Shown here piece by piece: positions 44,925 through 53,024 of a stretch of DNA of 64,000 nucleotides. Each line of letters begins with the position of its first letter. Positions within the stretch are counted from its first letter, which is position 1. The DNA comes from Akkermansia muciniphila (GTDB taxonomy: Bacteria; Verrucomicrobiota; Verrucomicrobiia; Verrucomicrobiales; DEV007). The stretch covers positions 1 to 64,000 of the forward strand of contig CAMCXS010000005.1 of NCBI GenBank assembly GCA_945883495.1, given 5' to 3'. The position numbers were made by a program, and so were the translations under genes. Under the pieces are notes generated by a model, which did not search any database, was not told where the DNA came from, and was given only the letters and a program-made list of their open reading frames with translations.

Positions 44925-45797
44925 TCACTTTGGACGATCTAGCTGCTCACGCAACTCCCGCGCCTCTTGGAGGAACTCAGCCAGTCTTTCTTGGTCTCGA
45001 TTCTCCAAAAAGACAAGTAAATCGCCGAGAATGGAATGGAGATTTCGCAAGGGGGGCATCAAAGCCTCCCGGTTCTCTAGGAGAATTTCGGTCCACATGG
45101 TGGCGCCGCCCTTGGCGATCCGGGTTGAATCCCGAAGTCCATTTCCACAAAGAGCACCGTCTTCCGGCCGCGGTCCCAGAGCCGCAAGAGTCAAGGCGGC
45201 GGCGGCGGCGTGGGGCAGATGACTCACTCGCGCCAACGCCTGGTCATGATCTTCGGGCGAGATCCGCGAGACGCGCATTCCCAATGCTCGCCAGAACGCT
45301 TCCAGGCGTTCCAACGGCTCTCCGGGTGTCGATGCCAGCGGAGTGAGCAGGCAGGCGGCTCCGTGAAAAAGATTTGGCCGGGCGTGGGCAATGCCGGCGT
45401 TCTCCGAGCCGGCCATGGGATGGGAGCCGATGAAAAGGCCGCCCAGGGCCGAGACAGCGGGGGTGAGTTCCGCCACCACCCGAGCCTTGACGCTGCCGAC
45501 ATCTGTGACAATTGCGCCCGGAGCCAATGCTCGAGCCTCTCCCAGGGCGGTGACCAACTCGAGCATGGCACCGACAGGCGAACAGAGGATGATCAAGTCC
45601 GCCCCTTCCCCGGCTTCCGCTAAGCTGGTGGTCGCTTCCTCCGGCAAGAATCCCCGGGCGTGGAGCTGAGGAAGCGTTTCCGCCCGGCGAGTCCAAAGCC
45701 GCATCGCGCACCCGGGCGTTTCCCGGATGGCGAGCGCGATGGAACCGCCGAGAAGCCCCGGCCCGAGAATGGCAACCTTGGAGAACTCTCCGGACAA
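44925..45797 (-). CDS. tyrA: prephenate dehydrogenase
   Basis: 290 residues. NAD-dependent oxidative decarboxylation of prephenate to 4-hydroxyphenylpyruvate for tyrosine. The Rossmann loop GPGLLGGSIALAIR starts at residue 12; DLIILCSPVGAMLEL, TDVGSVKA, GSHPMAGSENAGI and HLPHAAAAALT follow. It begins with TTG at 45797; an in-frame TGA (the stop of the preceding gene) lies just upstream and no ATG or GTG precedes the Rossmann fold, so the rare start is forced. It follows the lipoprotein gene by 18 bases and overlaps the upstream margin of aroA. Confidence 0.95.
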   Translation of the reverse strand: MSGEFSKVAILGPGLLGGSIALAIRETPGCAMRLWTRRAETLPQLHARGFLPEEATTSLAEAGEGADLIILCSPVGAMLELVTALGEARALAPGAIVTDVGSVKARVVAELTPAVSALGGLFIGSHPMAGSENAGIAHARPNLFHGAACLLTPLASTPGEPLERLEAFWRALGMRVSRISPEDHDQALARVSHLPHAAAAALTLAALGPRPEDGALCGNGLRDSTRIAKGGATMWTEILLENREALMPPLRNLHSILGDLLVFLENRDQERLAEFLQEARELREQLDRPK

Positions 45798-45815
45798 AAC
45801 AGGAATCCGCGAGGG

Positions 45816-46559
45816 TCAGGGGACGCGGAACTGGATGGTGTTCCCGGATTGGCCAGGGTCAGGAACTTCGACGGGCGTGCCGGGGGCTATGCCGCGGACG
45901 TCGATTTCTGGAAGATTTGGGTGATCCGAGAGTTTCACGTAACCCGAACGGCCAGGAACCGGCTGAGCGAAGGGGAGTTTGGTGGTGTCGGGGGGCGATG
46001 ATTGATTACTCGAAGACTCCCGGTCGGACGATTCGGGTTGCGGTTCCGGGGTACTCTCCGTCCTTGGGGTGGAAGCGGCCGAAGCGAGGCGATCCGCGGC
46101 GGACGAGCTGCGCGTTGTCAATGGCCGACGGCGCCAGGAATCATTGATCTGGGAGATAGCAGAGCGGTGCGCGGGAAACATTTCACTGCGCGGAGTGAGC
46201 GAGCGAGACGAGGTGGGACCGGTCAAGCGGCGGCCTTCGAAACTGGAATTCGATGCCGGGCTGGGCTGGCTATAGGATGCGGGCGAAGGGTTGTAGAGCC
46301 GGGTGGTGTCGGGAATTCCTGAAACGCCAGTGTAGAGGCGGTGTCCGCCCTGCGGGGATTCGTAGATTCCCAAACCGGCATATTCATAATGATTGCCCGT
46401 GGCTCCTGGGTAGATCCCGGTGTTGTAGGCGACGTTGGATTGCTCCCAAACGCTAATTGGGCGAGAGCTTCCCGAGTAGCGGGCTACTCGGGACTGGGTG
46501 ACACAACTGCTGGCCATCATGGCCACGGCAAGCGCAAGAATCGGCGATAACTTTTGCAT
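45816..46559 (-). CDS. putative lipoprotein sharing a C-terminal domain with the 2265 protein
   Basis: 247 residues. N-terminus MQKLSPILALAVAMMASSC looks like a lipoprotein signal with Cys19, although Ala at -3 is not ideal. Residues 60-190 are Ser/Pro/Arg-rich and probably disordered. The last 53 residues contain LPFAQPVPG, IDVRGIAPGTPVE and IQFRVP, and align with the end of the exported protein at 2265-3668 at 35 of 51 positions. Function unknown. It heads the tyrA-aroA-cmk run; regulation with aromatic synthesis may be incidental. Confidence 0.8.
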   Translation of the reverse strand: MQKLSPILALAVAMMASSCVTQSRVARYSGSSRPISVWEQSNVAYNTGIYPGATGNHYEYAGLGIYESPQGGHRLYTGVSGIPDTTRLYNPSPASYSQPSPASNSSFEGRRLTGPTSSRSLTPRSEMFPAHRSAISQINDSWRRRPLTTRSSSAADRLASAASTPRTESTPEPQPESSDRESSSNQSSPPDTTKLPFAQPVPGRSGYVKLSDHPNLPEIDVRGIAPGTPVEVPDPGQSGNTIQFRVP

Positions 46560-46683
46560 GGAATGACGGAATTGGGTGAATTAGAATCGATCCTGCGGCG
46601 ATCGGCCGTTCGGCATCAACCACCTGCCTGGACAGCGTCTACCATAAGTGGAGCCAAGCCAGGCGGAAAGCTGAATCGGCGGA

Positions 46684-47835
46684 CTATTTTGAGTCAAGGT
46701 AACGCTTTACGCGGTCCCGGCCACCTAGGCCGATAGCGATGGCGCCACCGACTCCAAACGCGATCACGGCAGCCACGATGGCTCCCCGGATGAGATATTC
46801 CACGACGTTGCTACTCAACGCGGTGATCTGAGCGCGCTGCAGAGCCATGCCGCCGAAGAGGAAAATCACCACATATTGGGCGATAGAACCGAACAAATCG
46901 CTCTTCGAGCCGATTGCCCTTTTCGCCAAATCCGCCAGCACCAAACCAATCAGGAAAATCAACGTGGCTGCCCAGATATTGTTCAGGAGATTCGCCAAAT
47001 CCAAGATTTCCATCTTCCGTAATCCAAGGGACGTCATGGTCACGATCACCGAGATCATGGCAATGAGTCCGAGCGCGGCTGAAGGGCGAAGCCCCAGAAT
47101 GTTGAAAGGGCCTTCATACCCTAGAGAGGCGGGGATGCTGTCCAAACGCAGGCCCTCCAAAACGGCTGTTACCATCTTGCGGACGATGTTGGCCACAAAG
47201 ATCCCGAAGGCGATGACCAACGACCCAAACACCAAATCAGGAAGGAAAGACCAGATCTCGGTGATGAACGGATTTACGAAATTCGAGACCTCAGGAATCC
47301 CGAGGGTATTGACGATCAGAGGAAGCAGAATCAGCCAAATCAAGGAGACCAGGATGGTGAGGATCGCTCGCGAAAGGGGGCGGGTTTCGTCTAACCCGAG
47401 CCGCGCATCGACTCTCGACGCGGTGAGAATTCCTCCCACGATCCGCTTTGCGAGGGTTGCCAACCCCCAAGTCAAAAAGCAAAGGGCGCCGGCGAAAATC
47501 AGATTGGGCACCGACTGGACAATGGGTTCGGTCAAGGTCTGAAGGCGCAAGTTGACTTCGCTCAGGCCAGCTGCATCGAGGGCCGCGATCGCCACCACGA
47601 GCAAAAGGGTCAGAAAAATGAACTGGCTGATTGCCTGTTCGGTGTTCGTGTCTTCAAGACCCAGTCCACGAGCGACCCGTTCATCGAGTCCGGTTTGGTG
47701 CAGCAGGCCGCGCACGAGAAATTTGATGAGCATCGCGCCCGCGATTCCTCCGAGAAGAATCATAGCAGCGCGAGCTCCGGGTAGGTTCTCCGTGAGCTGG
47801 CCGACGTAGTTCAAAAATTGACTGACGGGGTCCAT
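46684..47835 (-). CDS. MscS-like mechanosensitive-channel family membrane protein
   Basis: 383 residues from ATG 47835 (MDPVSQFLNYVGQLTENLPG). Repeated conserved helix segments of the TM-helix type (PF05552-like) are seen: VPNLIFAGALCFLTWGLATLAKRIV, LPDLVFGSLVIAFGIFVANIVRKMV, LLNNIWAATLIFLIGLVLADLAKRAI. It has about eight hydrophobic helices. The beta-domain of true MscS is not apparent, so channel activity is inferred from the helix family only. It follows smpB after a 166-base AT-rich gap that may hold its own promoter. Confidence 0.8.
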   Translation of the reverse strand: MDPVSQFLNYVGQLTENLPGARAAMILLGGIAGAMLIKFLVRGLLHQTGLDERVARGLGLEDTNTEQAISQFIFLTLLLVVAIAALDAAGLSEVNLRLQTLTEPIVQSVPNLIFAGALCFLTWGLATLAKRIVGGILTASRVDARLGLDETRPLSRAILTILVSLIWLILLPLIVNTLGIPEVSNFVNPFITEIWSFLPDLVFGSLVIAFGIFVANIVRKMVTAVLEGLRLDSIPASLGYEGPFNILGLRPSAALGLIAMISVIVTMTSLGLRKMEILDLANLLNNIWAATLIFLIGLVLADLAKRAIGSKSDLFGSIAQYVVIFLFGGMALQRAQITALSSNVVEYLIRGAIVAAVIAFGVGGAIAIGLGGRDRVKRYLDSK

Positions 47836-48001
47836 GGCGTGGCGTGGCGGGTGGTTCTCAATGGCCGGATTGAAGCAGAAAACTCCAAAACTGCCAGAAT
47901 TGCCCGTCAAAAATAAGCGCCACCGAGGAAAAAACCGCAAGTAAAAATTACAGAAAATCTAAAAAACAAGTCTCTTTAGATAAATCTGAACCGACGTCAG
48001 T
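47836..48001. other. AT-rich gap between smpB and the MscS-like gene
   Basis: 166 bases, notably AT-rich from about 47900 to 47995. On the minus strand ATCTAAA and TTTAGAT flank a T-rich stretch, a weak hairpin that may end smpB transcription, and the same stretch may hold a promoter for the downstream gene. Neither is certain. Confidence 0.3.
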
Positions 48002-48466
48002 TCAACGCCGGTTGAAGTCGGCCACCGCGCGTTCGGCTTCGCGCGTTTCCACCCGCTTTTTAAGGTCTTCCCGCCGGTCGCCCTTCGCCTTGCCTCGGGC
48101 TACGCCGATCTCCATTTTGACCCGTTGGCCTCGCCAGTAGGCGCGCAGGGCGACCAAGGTGAGCCCTTTCTCATGGGTGAGCGTAGCCAGCTTGAGGATT
48201 TCCTTGCGGTGAAGGAGAAGTCTGCGCGGGCGCTTGGCTTCGTGCTGGACGAAGCTGGCATTTTCATAAGGTTGAATGTCGCAACCGTGAAGCAGGACCT
48301 CGCCCTTCTCGACCCGGGCGAATGCGTCCCGGATGTTGATGTGGCCTGCGCGGACAGACTTCACCTCTGTACCCCGCAGGACAAGGCCAGCCTCGAAGGT
48401 CTCGACGATTTCGAAATCGTGACGAGCCTTCTTGTTGGTGGCGATATCGGCTTGCTGCTTGCTCAT
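48002..48466 (-). CDS. smpB: SsrA-binding protein SmpB
   Basis: 154 residues from ATG 48466 (MSKQQADIATNKKARHDFEI); GTG 48478 is an alternative. Binds tmRNA and delivers it to stalled ribosomes. Typical motifs are ATNKKARHDFEI, GTEVKSVRAGHINIRDAFARVEKGEVLLHGCDI, RPRRLLLHRKEI, TLVALRAYWRGQRVKMEIGVARGK and the basic tail KGDRREDLKKR. tmRNA itself is not in the window. The gene is 34 bases after rpoZ. Confidence 0.97.
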   Translation of the reverse strand: MSKQQADIATNKKARHDFEIVETFEAGLVLRGTEVKSVRAGHINIRDAFARVEKGEVLLHGCDIQPYENASFVQHEAKRPRRLLLHRKEILKLATLTHEKGLTLVALRAYWRGQRVKMEIGVARGKAKGDRREDLKKRVETREAERAVADFNRR

Positions 48467-48500
48467 GGGATGAGGCACTCAAGCCGTGGCGACCGGCCGC

Positions 48501-48782
48501 TCAGAAGCGCTCTTCGGCGCTGCCCTCGACGAGGACGATTTTGCCTTGAATGATCTCCATCAAAGCGATGTCTGCTTGGCCAACACGCTGGTAGACTCTG
48601 ACCAGCGGCGGGCGCCCGTTGTTCAACTGACGGACGCGTTGAGAGATCATGTTGATCAGTACGGGAATGTCGGGGACGACTTGGGAGGCTTGTTCGAGCA
48701 GGTCACTTCTCATGTTGGGGCGATCGGCGGCACGGGCCGGTTGTCCGGCGGCGGGAAACGGGATAATGTTCGGCTGCGACAT
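48501..48782 (-). CDS. rpoZ: RNA polymerase omega subunit
   Basis: 93 residues from ATG 48782 (MSQPNIIPFPAAG); ATG 48713 would give a shorter form. The core reads MRSDLLEQASQVVPDIPVLINMISQRVRQL, then ADIALMEIIQGKIVL. The pattern 'INMISQRVRQL...ADIALxEIxxGKI' is that of omega. Omega stabilises the beta-prime subunit. The N-terminal 23 residues are Pro/Ala-rich and not conserved. It lies between rpe and smpB, as a short housekeeping run. Confidence 0.88.
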   Translation of the reverse strand: MSQPNIIPFPAAGQPARAADRPNMRSDLLEQASQVVPDIPVLINMISQRVRQLNNGRPPLVRVYQRVGQADIALMEIIQGKIVLVEGSAEERF

Positions 48783-48910
48783 GGGGAGATGGAGCTGCTT
48801 TCGAAAAATAGGAGGCTCGTCGCCGCCAAAACGGCGGGCAACGAAGATAAGTCGAACGGAGGGGGGTGCAACCGAAAATTGCCCGCGCTCCACCGAGAGG
48901 GGCAGAGGTT

Positions 48911-49582
48911 TTACATCCGAGTTTGCCGTTGAGTGGCGATGGCGGCTCCCATGTCCGGCGCTCCAAAAAGCGATGTTCCCGCCACCATGACGTTCGCTCC
49001 ATGTTTCGCCGCCACATGCACCGTGCTGGAGTCAATGCCTCCATCCACTTCAATATGGAATGCCAATCCATGCTCCTCACGCAGCCGCTTGGCGTTGGCG
49101 ACGTGCGGCATGGTTTCCTTCTCCATGAACGGTTGCCCGCCGAAGCCGGGACGGACGGTCATGACGAGGAGAATATCGATTTCGGCGAGGTAAGGGACGA
49201 CCTTCTGAAAATCAGTGTCCGGACTCAACGCTAGTCCGGGTCGGCAGCCGGCTTCGCGGATCTGCTTAAGGGTCGCGGCGGGATCGTGATCCGCCTCGAC
49301 ATGAACGGTGATGTGGTTGGCTCCGGCGGCGACGAAACGGGGCACGTAGTGGTCCGGGTGCTCCAACATGAGGTGGACATCGAGCGGAAGGCTGGTGTGG
49401 GGACGGATCTGGGACACAAAAGAGGGGCCGAAGGAGATATTGTCCACGAAGTGACCGTCCATGACGTCGAGGTGGAGCCAGTCCGCGCCGGACGCTTCCG
49501 CCCTGCGGACTTCGTCGGCCAGCCGGGACCAATCGGCCGCGAGAATGCTGGGGGCAATGATTCGCCGGTTGAAATCGATCAT
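48911..49582 (-). CDS. rpe: ribulose-phosphate 3-epimerase
   Basis: 223 residues from ATG 49582 ([18 protein letters not shown]). TIM-barrel enzyme interconverting ribulose-5-phosphate and xylulose-5-phosphate. Motifs: IAPSILAADWSRLADEV, DWLHLDVMDGHFVDNISFGP, LDVHLMLEHPDHYV, LVMTVRPGFGGQPF, EVDGGIDSSTV. Catalytic Asp in LDVMDG and in VDGGID are present, with metal-binding His in HLDVMDGHF. Its start codon shares the CATG at 49580-49583 with tadA on the other strand. Confidence 0.97.
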   Translation of the reverse strand: MIDFNRRIIAPSILAADWSRLADEVRRAEASGADWLHLDVMDGHFVDNISFGPSFVSQIRPHTSLPLDVHLMLEHPDHYVPRFVAAGANHITVHVEADHDPAATLKQIREAGCRPGLALSPDTDFQKVVPYLAEIDILLVMTVRPGFGGQPFMEKETMPHVANAKRLREEHGLAFHIEVDGGIDSSTVHVAAKHGANVMVAGTSLFGAPDMGAAIATQRQTRM

Positions 49583-50132
49583 GCGCACGAGTATCTGCGA
49601 CCTTTCGGCCGTGCAACTGCCCATCTCTTTCGACGCCAACTCCGAAGCCTCGCGAGACGAGGAGTTCATGGCGGAAGCCTTACGCCAAGCGCGCAAAGCG
49701 TCGGCGAGCGGTGAAGTGCCCGTTGGGGCCGTTATTGTCAGGGACGGGCGGGTGATTGCCAGGGGCTACAACCAAGTGGAGTTGCTCAAGGATGCGACGG
49801 CGCACGCGGAGATGCTGGCACTTTCGAGCGCCCAGGCGAGCTTTGGGGATTGGCGGCTCAATGATTGCGATCTCTACGTCACCAAGGAGCCATGCCCAAT
49901 GTGCGCGGGGGCGATCTACCATTGCCGGATTCGCCGGGTGATTTTTGGGTGTCGCTCCCCGAAAGATGGGGCGGCGGGGAGTTTGCTCAATCTCCTCCAG
50001 CAGCCGACCCTGAATCACCGGAGCGAGATCACGCCTGCGGTGCGCGAGGACGAATGCGCGGCGTTGCTGCGCGAGTTCTTCCTGGAAGCGCGGCAGAATA
50101 AGGAGCGGGAGCGCAAGCTTCCGGACGCCTGA
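49581..50132 (+). CDS. tadA: tRNA-specific adenosine deaminase
   Basis: 183 residues from ATG 49581; GTG 49611 or ATG 49668 are alternatives, the last starting inside the conserved DEEFMAEAL. Converts A34 to inosine in tRNA-Arg(ACG). Zinc ligands are His75 (ATAHAEM, catalytic Glu77), Cys105 and Cys108 (EPCPMC). The C-terminus [17 protein letters not shown] fits TadA. First gene of the long plus-strand run. The ATG overlaps the rpe ATG. Confidence 0.94.
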   Translation: MRTSICDLSAVQLPISFDANSEASRDEEFMAEALRQARKASASGEVPVGAVIVRDGRVIARGYNQVELLKDATAHAEMLALSSAQASFGDWRLNDCDLYVTKEPCPMCAGAIYHCRIRRVIFGCRSPKDGAAGSLLNLLQQPTLNHRSEITPAVREDECAALLREFFLEARQNKERERKLPDA

Positions 50133-50182
50133 CGGAGTCAGAGGTTGCACGGTCCGGCGAAATCGTCGAAAGCTCTCGGGCG

Positions 50183-51064
50183 ATGAAGCAACGGAAGGGA
50201 ATCATTTTGGCTGGCGGGTCGGGGACCCGGCTTTACCCGCTGACGCAGGTGGCTTGCAAACAACTGCTGCCGATCTACGACAAGCCGATGATCTATTACC
50301 CGCTGGCGACCTTGATGCTGGGGGGGATTCGGGAAATCTTGATCATCTCTACGCCGAAGGACACCCCGCAGTTTGAAAGCTTGCTGGGAGATGGTTCCGC
50401 GTTGGGGATCCGGTTGAGCTATCAGGTTCAGCCTGAGCCGAAAGGGATTGCCCAGGCTTTCATTCTTGCCGAGAACTTCTTAAAGGGAGATGGAGCGGTG
50501 TTGATCCTGGGGGACAATATATTCTACGGAAAGCTCGACTTTTTCCGCCGGGCGTTGGCGATCGAGAACGCTGCTTGTGTCTTTGGATATCACGTGCGCG
50601 ATCCTGAGCGATTTGGCGTTGTGGAATTTGGTAAAGATGGAACGGCGATCAGTATTGAAGAGAAGCCTGCCAAGCCAAAGAGCAACTATGCAGTTCCGGG
50701 GCTCTACGTCTACGACGAGGATGTAGTGGAGTTGACGAAAAGTTTGCAGCCCTCGAAGCGCGGGGAGTTGGAGATCACGGATTTGAATGTTGCCTACTTA
50801 AATCAAGGTCGGCTCAAGGTGGAATTGCTGGGGCGCGGGATTGCGTGGCTCGACACAGGCACGCCGGCCAGTATGCTGGAAGCGAGCAACTACATCGCAA
50901 CGATCGAGAATCAGCAGAATCTCAAAGTCGCCTGTGTGGAAGAAATTGCCTACAACATGGGCTTTATCGACCGGGTTGGCCTGGAAGCGGTAATGGCTGG
51001 CATCAAGAGCCCGGATTACCGGCGATATCTCCAGATGGTGCTGGACGAGCCTGCTCTCCCCTGA
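50183..51064 (+). CDS. rmlA: glucose-1-phosphate thymidylyltransferase
   Basis: 293 residues. Makes dTDP-glucose, the first step to dTDP-L-rhamnose and related sugars. Motifs: [16 protein letters not shown] at the N-terminus, [71 protein letters not shown]. Length is normal. The other rml genes are absent from the window. It lies 50 bases after tadA and 13 before cysS; co-transcription is likely although the functions are unrelated. Confidence 0.96.
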   Translation: MKQRKGIILAGGSGTRLYPLTQVACKQLLPIYDKPMIYYPLATLMLGGIREILIISTPKDTPQFESLLGDGSALGIRLSYQVQPEPKGIAQAFILAENFLKGDGAVLILGDNIFYGKLDFFRRALAIENAACVFGYHVRDPERFGVVEFGKDGTAISIEEKPAKPKSNYAVPGLYVYDEDVVELTKSLQPSKRGELEITDLNVAYLNQGRLKVELLGRGIAWLDTGTPASMLEASNYIATIENQQNLKVACVEEIAYNMGFIDRVGLEAVMAGIKSPDYRRYLQMVLDEPALP

Positions 51065-51077
51065 ACCGACCACAACG

Positions 51078-52517
51078 ATGACGACTGTGACGCACCTCCG
51101 CCTCTACGATACGCTGAGCCGAGGAGATCTTGAGGTAGCGCCGGGAGACGGCAAAGTACTGCGTTTTTACTGCTGCGGCCCGACGGTGTATGGGCCCGCG
51201 CACATTGGCAATTTCCGGACGTTCGTGCTGCAAGATGTGTTCCGGCGCGTGGTTGAACTGTCGGGTTTGCCGACCCGGCACGTGCGAAATGTCACGGACG
51301 TGGATGACAAGACGATCAGGGATTCCCAGGCGCAAGGCCGGACGTTGAGCGAGTTTACGGCGTTTTGGCGCAAGCAGTTTCAAGAGGATTGCGGTCGCCT
51401 CAATCTTCTCCCTCCGCATGTCGAGCCCGGCGCAGTGGACCATATCCCACACCAGATCGAAATGATCGGGAAATTGATGGAGGGTGGGTATGCCTACAAA
51501 GGGGCGGACGGATCGGTGTATTTTCGGGTTTCCTCGTTTTCGCGCTACGGTCGGCTATCGCACCTGGAGGAGCGGGAGCTTGTCCTTGGTGCTTCGGCGA
51601 ATGACGCAGATGAATACGAGAAGGATGCCTTAGCGGACTTTGCTCTTTGGAAGGCGCGGAAGCCGGAAGATGGGGGGAATTACTGGCCGAGTCCCTGGGG
51701 TGAGGGGCGGCCTGGGTGGCATCTAGAGTGCTCCGCGATGAGTCATGAATATCTCGGCGCAAGCTTCGATCTTCACTCAGGCGGCGTGGATCTTTGTTTC
51801 CCGCATCACGAGAACGAGATCGCGCAAAGTGAAGCTTTTACGGGGCAGGAAATGTGCCGTCACTGGTTTCATATTACCCACCTCATGGTCAACGGGGGGA
51901 AGATGAGCAAAAGCCTGGGGAACTTTTATACCTTGGGCGATTTAGCGGAGCGCGGCTTTACTCCGGCCGAGTTGCGTTACGTGCTGGTGAGTTCTCATTA
52001 CCGGCAGCCGTTGAATTTTGTTTCCCGGGACAAAGCGGGGCAGGAGAGCTTTCCGTCTCTGACGGCGGCGCGGCAGGCTCTGGAACGTTTAGCCAAGGCG
52101 GCGCGGCGCTTGGCGGAGCGGGCCGGGAATCCACCAATTCCGAGTTACGAGGAATTGTGCCGAGGGGTCGATCCTGGGATTTTCGACCCCGCCTGGCAGG
52201 CTTTGCTGGACGATATGAATACGCCGGAGGCGCTGGGACAGGTTTTCACGGCGCTGCGGCAGATCGAGGAGGCGGATCCGGTGAGCAGTTGGAGTGGTTT
52301 CCATCGCATCCTTGCAGCTCTGGGATTGACGCTGCCTGAACCGCAAGCCGCGGTTCTGGTGCCGCCGGAGATTCAAGCATTAGCGCAAACGCGTTGGGAT
52401 GCAAAGCAGGGCCGAGATTGGGCAAAAGCCGATCAGCTCAGGAATGAGTTGGCGTCGCTCGGCTGGCAGGTTAAAGATGGAAAAGAGGGCTTCGAAGTCC
52501 TGCCCTTAGCAACATAA
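51078..52517 (+). CDS. cysS: cysteinyl-tRNA synthetase
   Basis: 479 residues, class I. The HIGH-type motif is GPAHIGNFR and the KMSKS motif GGKMSKSLGN. Zinc-site residues are visible in FYCCGPTVYG, GWHLECSAM and FPHHENEIAQSE. The C-terminal helical tRNA-binding part is somewhat longer than E. coli's 461 residues. In the plus-strand run between rmlA and the TlpA-like gene. Confidence 0.97.
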   Translation: MTTVTHLRLYDTLSRGDLEVAPGDGKVLRFYCCGPTVYGPAHIGNFRTFVLQDVFRRVVELSGLPTRHVRNVTDVDDKTIRDSQAQGRTLSEFTAFWRKQFQEDCGRLNLLPPHVEPGAVDHIPHQIEMIGKLMEGGYAYKGADGSVYFRVSSFSRYGRLSHLEERELVLGASANDADEYEKDALADFALWKARKPEDGGNYWPSPWGEGRPGWHLECSAMSHEYLGASFDLHSGGVDLCFPHHENEIAQSEAFTGQEMCRHWFHITHLMVNGGKMSKSLGNFYTLGDLAERGFTPAELRYVLVSSHYRQPLNFVSRDKAGQESFPSLTAARQALERLAKAARRLAERAGNPPIPSYEELCRGVDPGIFDPAWQALLDDMNTPEALGQVFTALRQIEEADPVSSWSGFHRILAALGLTLPEPQAAVLVPPEIQALAQTRWDAKQGRDWAKADQLRNELASLGWQVKDGKEGFEVLPLAT

Positions 52518-52531
52518 ACGGAGACTGGAAG

Positions 52532-53005
52532 ATGATTGGAGCTGGTCGCTTGCTTTGGTTTGTCGTGATTCTGTTCGGCATCTGGTGGCTCCTGCCATCC
52601 AAGAGCAGTCCGGTGGGAAAGCCGTTTCCCCCGATGGTTGTGCGCTACTTGCCGGGCGCGGAGCCCTACACGCCCGGTCGTCCGGCGGTCGTTGAATTTT
52701 GGGCCACTTGGTGTCCGCCCTGCCGGAAGAGCATCCCGCACCTCAATGAGTTGAAGCAGAAGGGGGCGGATCTTGGGCTCCAGGTGATCGGCATTACGGA
52801 CGAGGATGAAGCCACAGTGACGGCGTTCCGTCGCGAGGTGACAATGGATTACACGGTGGCTATGGATATCAACAAAGGCATGGCTAACCATTTTCAGGTC
52901 ACGGGCATTCCCTACGCCGTCCTGGTTGACCGGGTGGGTAAAGTCCGGTGGGCGGGGCATCCGTCCGAATTGAGCGAGTTTACCCTTCGGGAGGCATTGC
53001 GGTAA
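52532..53005 (+). CDS. TlpA-like membrane-anchored thioredoxin
   Basis: 157 residues. One N-terminal membrane helix (LLWFVVILFGIWWLL) precedes a thioredoxin fold with the active site WCPPC (Cys61, Cys64). Other TlpA/ResA features are VVEFWATWCPPCRKSIPHL, VIGITDEDEATVTAFRR and the cis-Pro loop GIPYAVLVD. It probably reduces disulphides in the periplasm, for instance in cytochrome c or other envelope proteins. A Shine-Dalgarno-like GGAG precedes the ATG, rare in this window. Between cysS and the CYTH-CHAD gene. Confidence 0.9.
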   Translation: MIGAGRLLWFVVILFGIWWLLPSKSSPVGKPFPPMVVRYLPGAEPYTPGRPAVVEFWATWCPPCRKSIPHLNELKQKGADLGLQVIGITDEDEATVTAFRREVTMDYTVAMDINKGMANHFQVTGIPYAVLVDRVGKVRWAGHPSELSEFTLREALR

Positions 53006-53024
53006 GCGAAGGGCTTGCCGGGTG

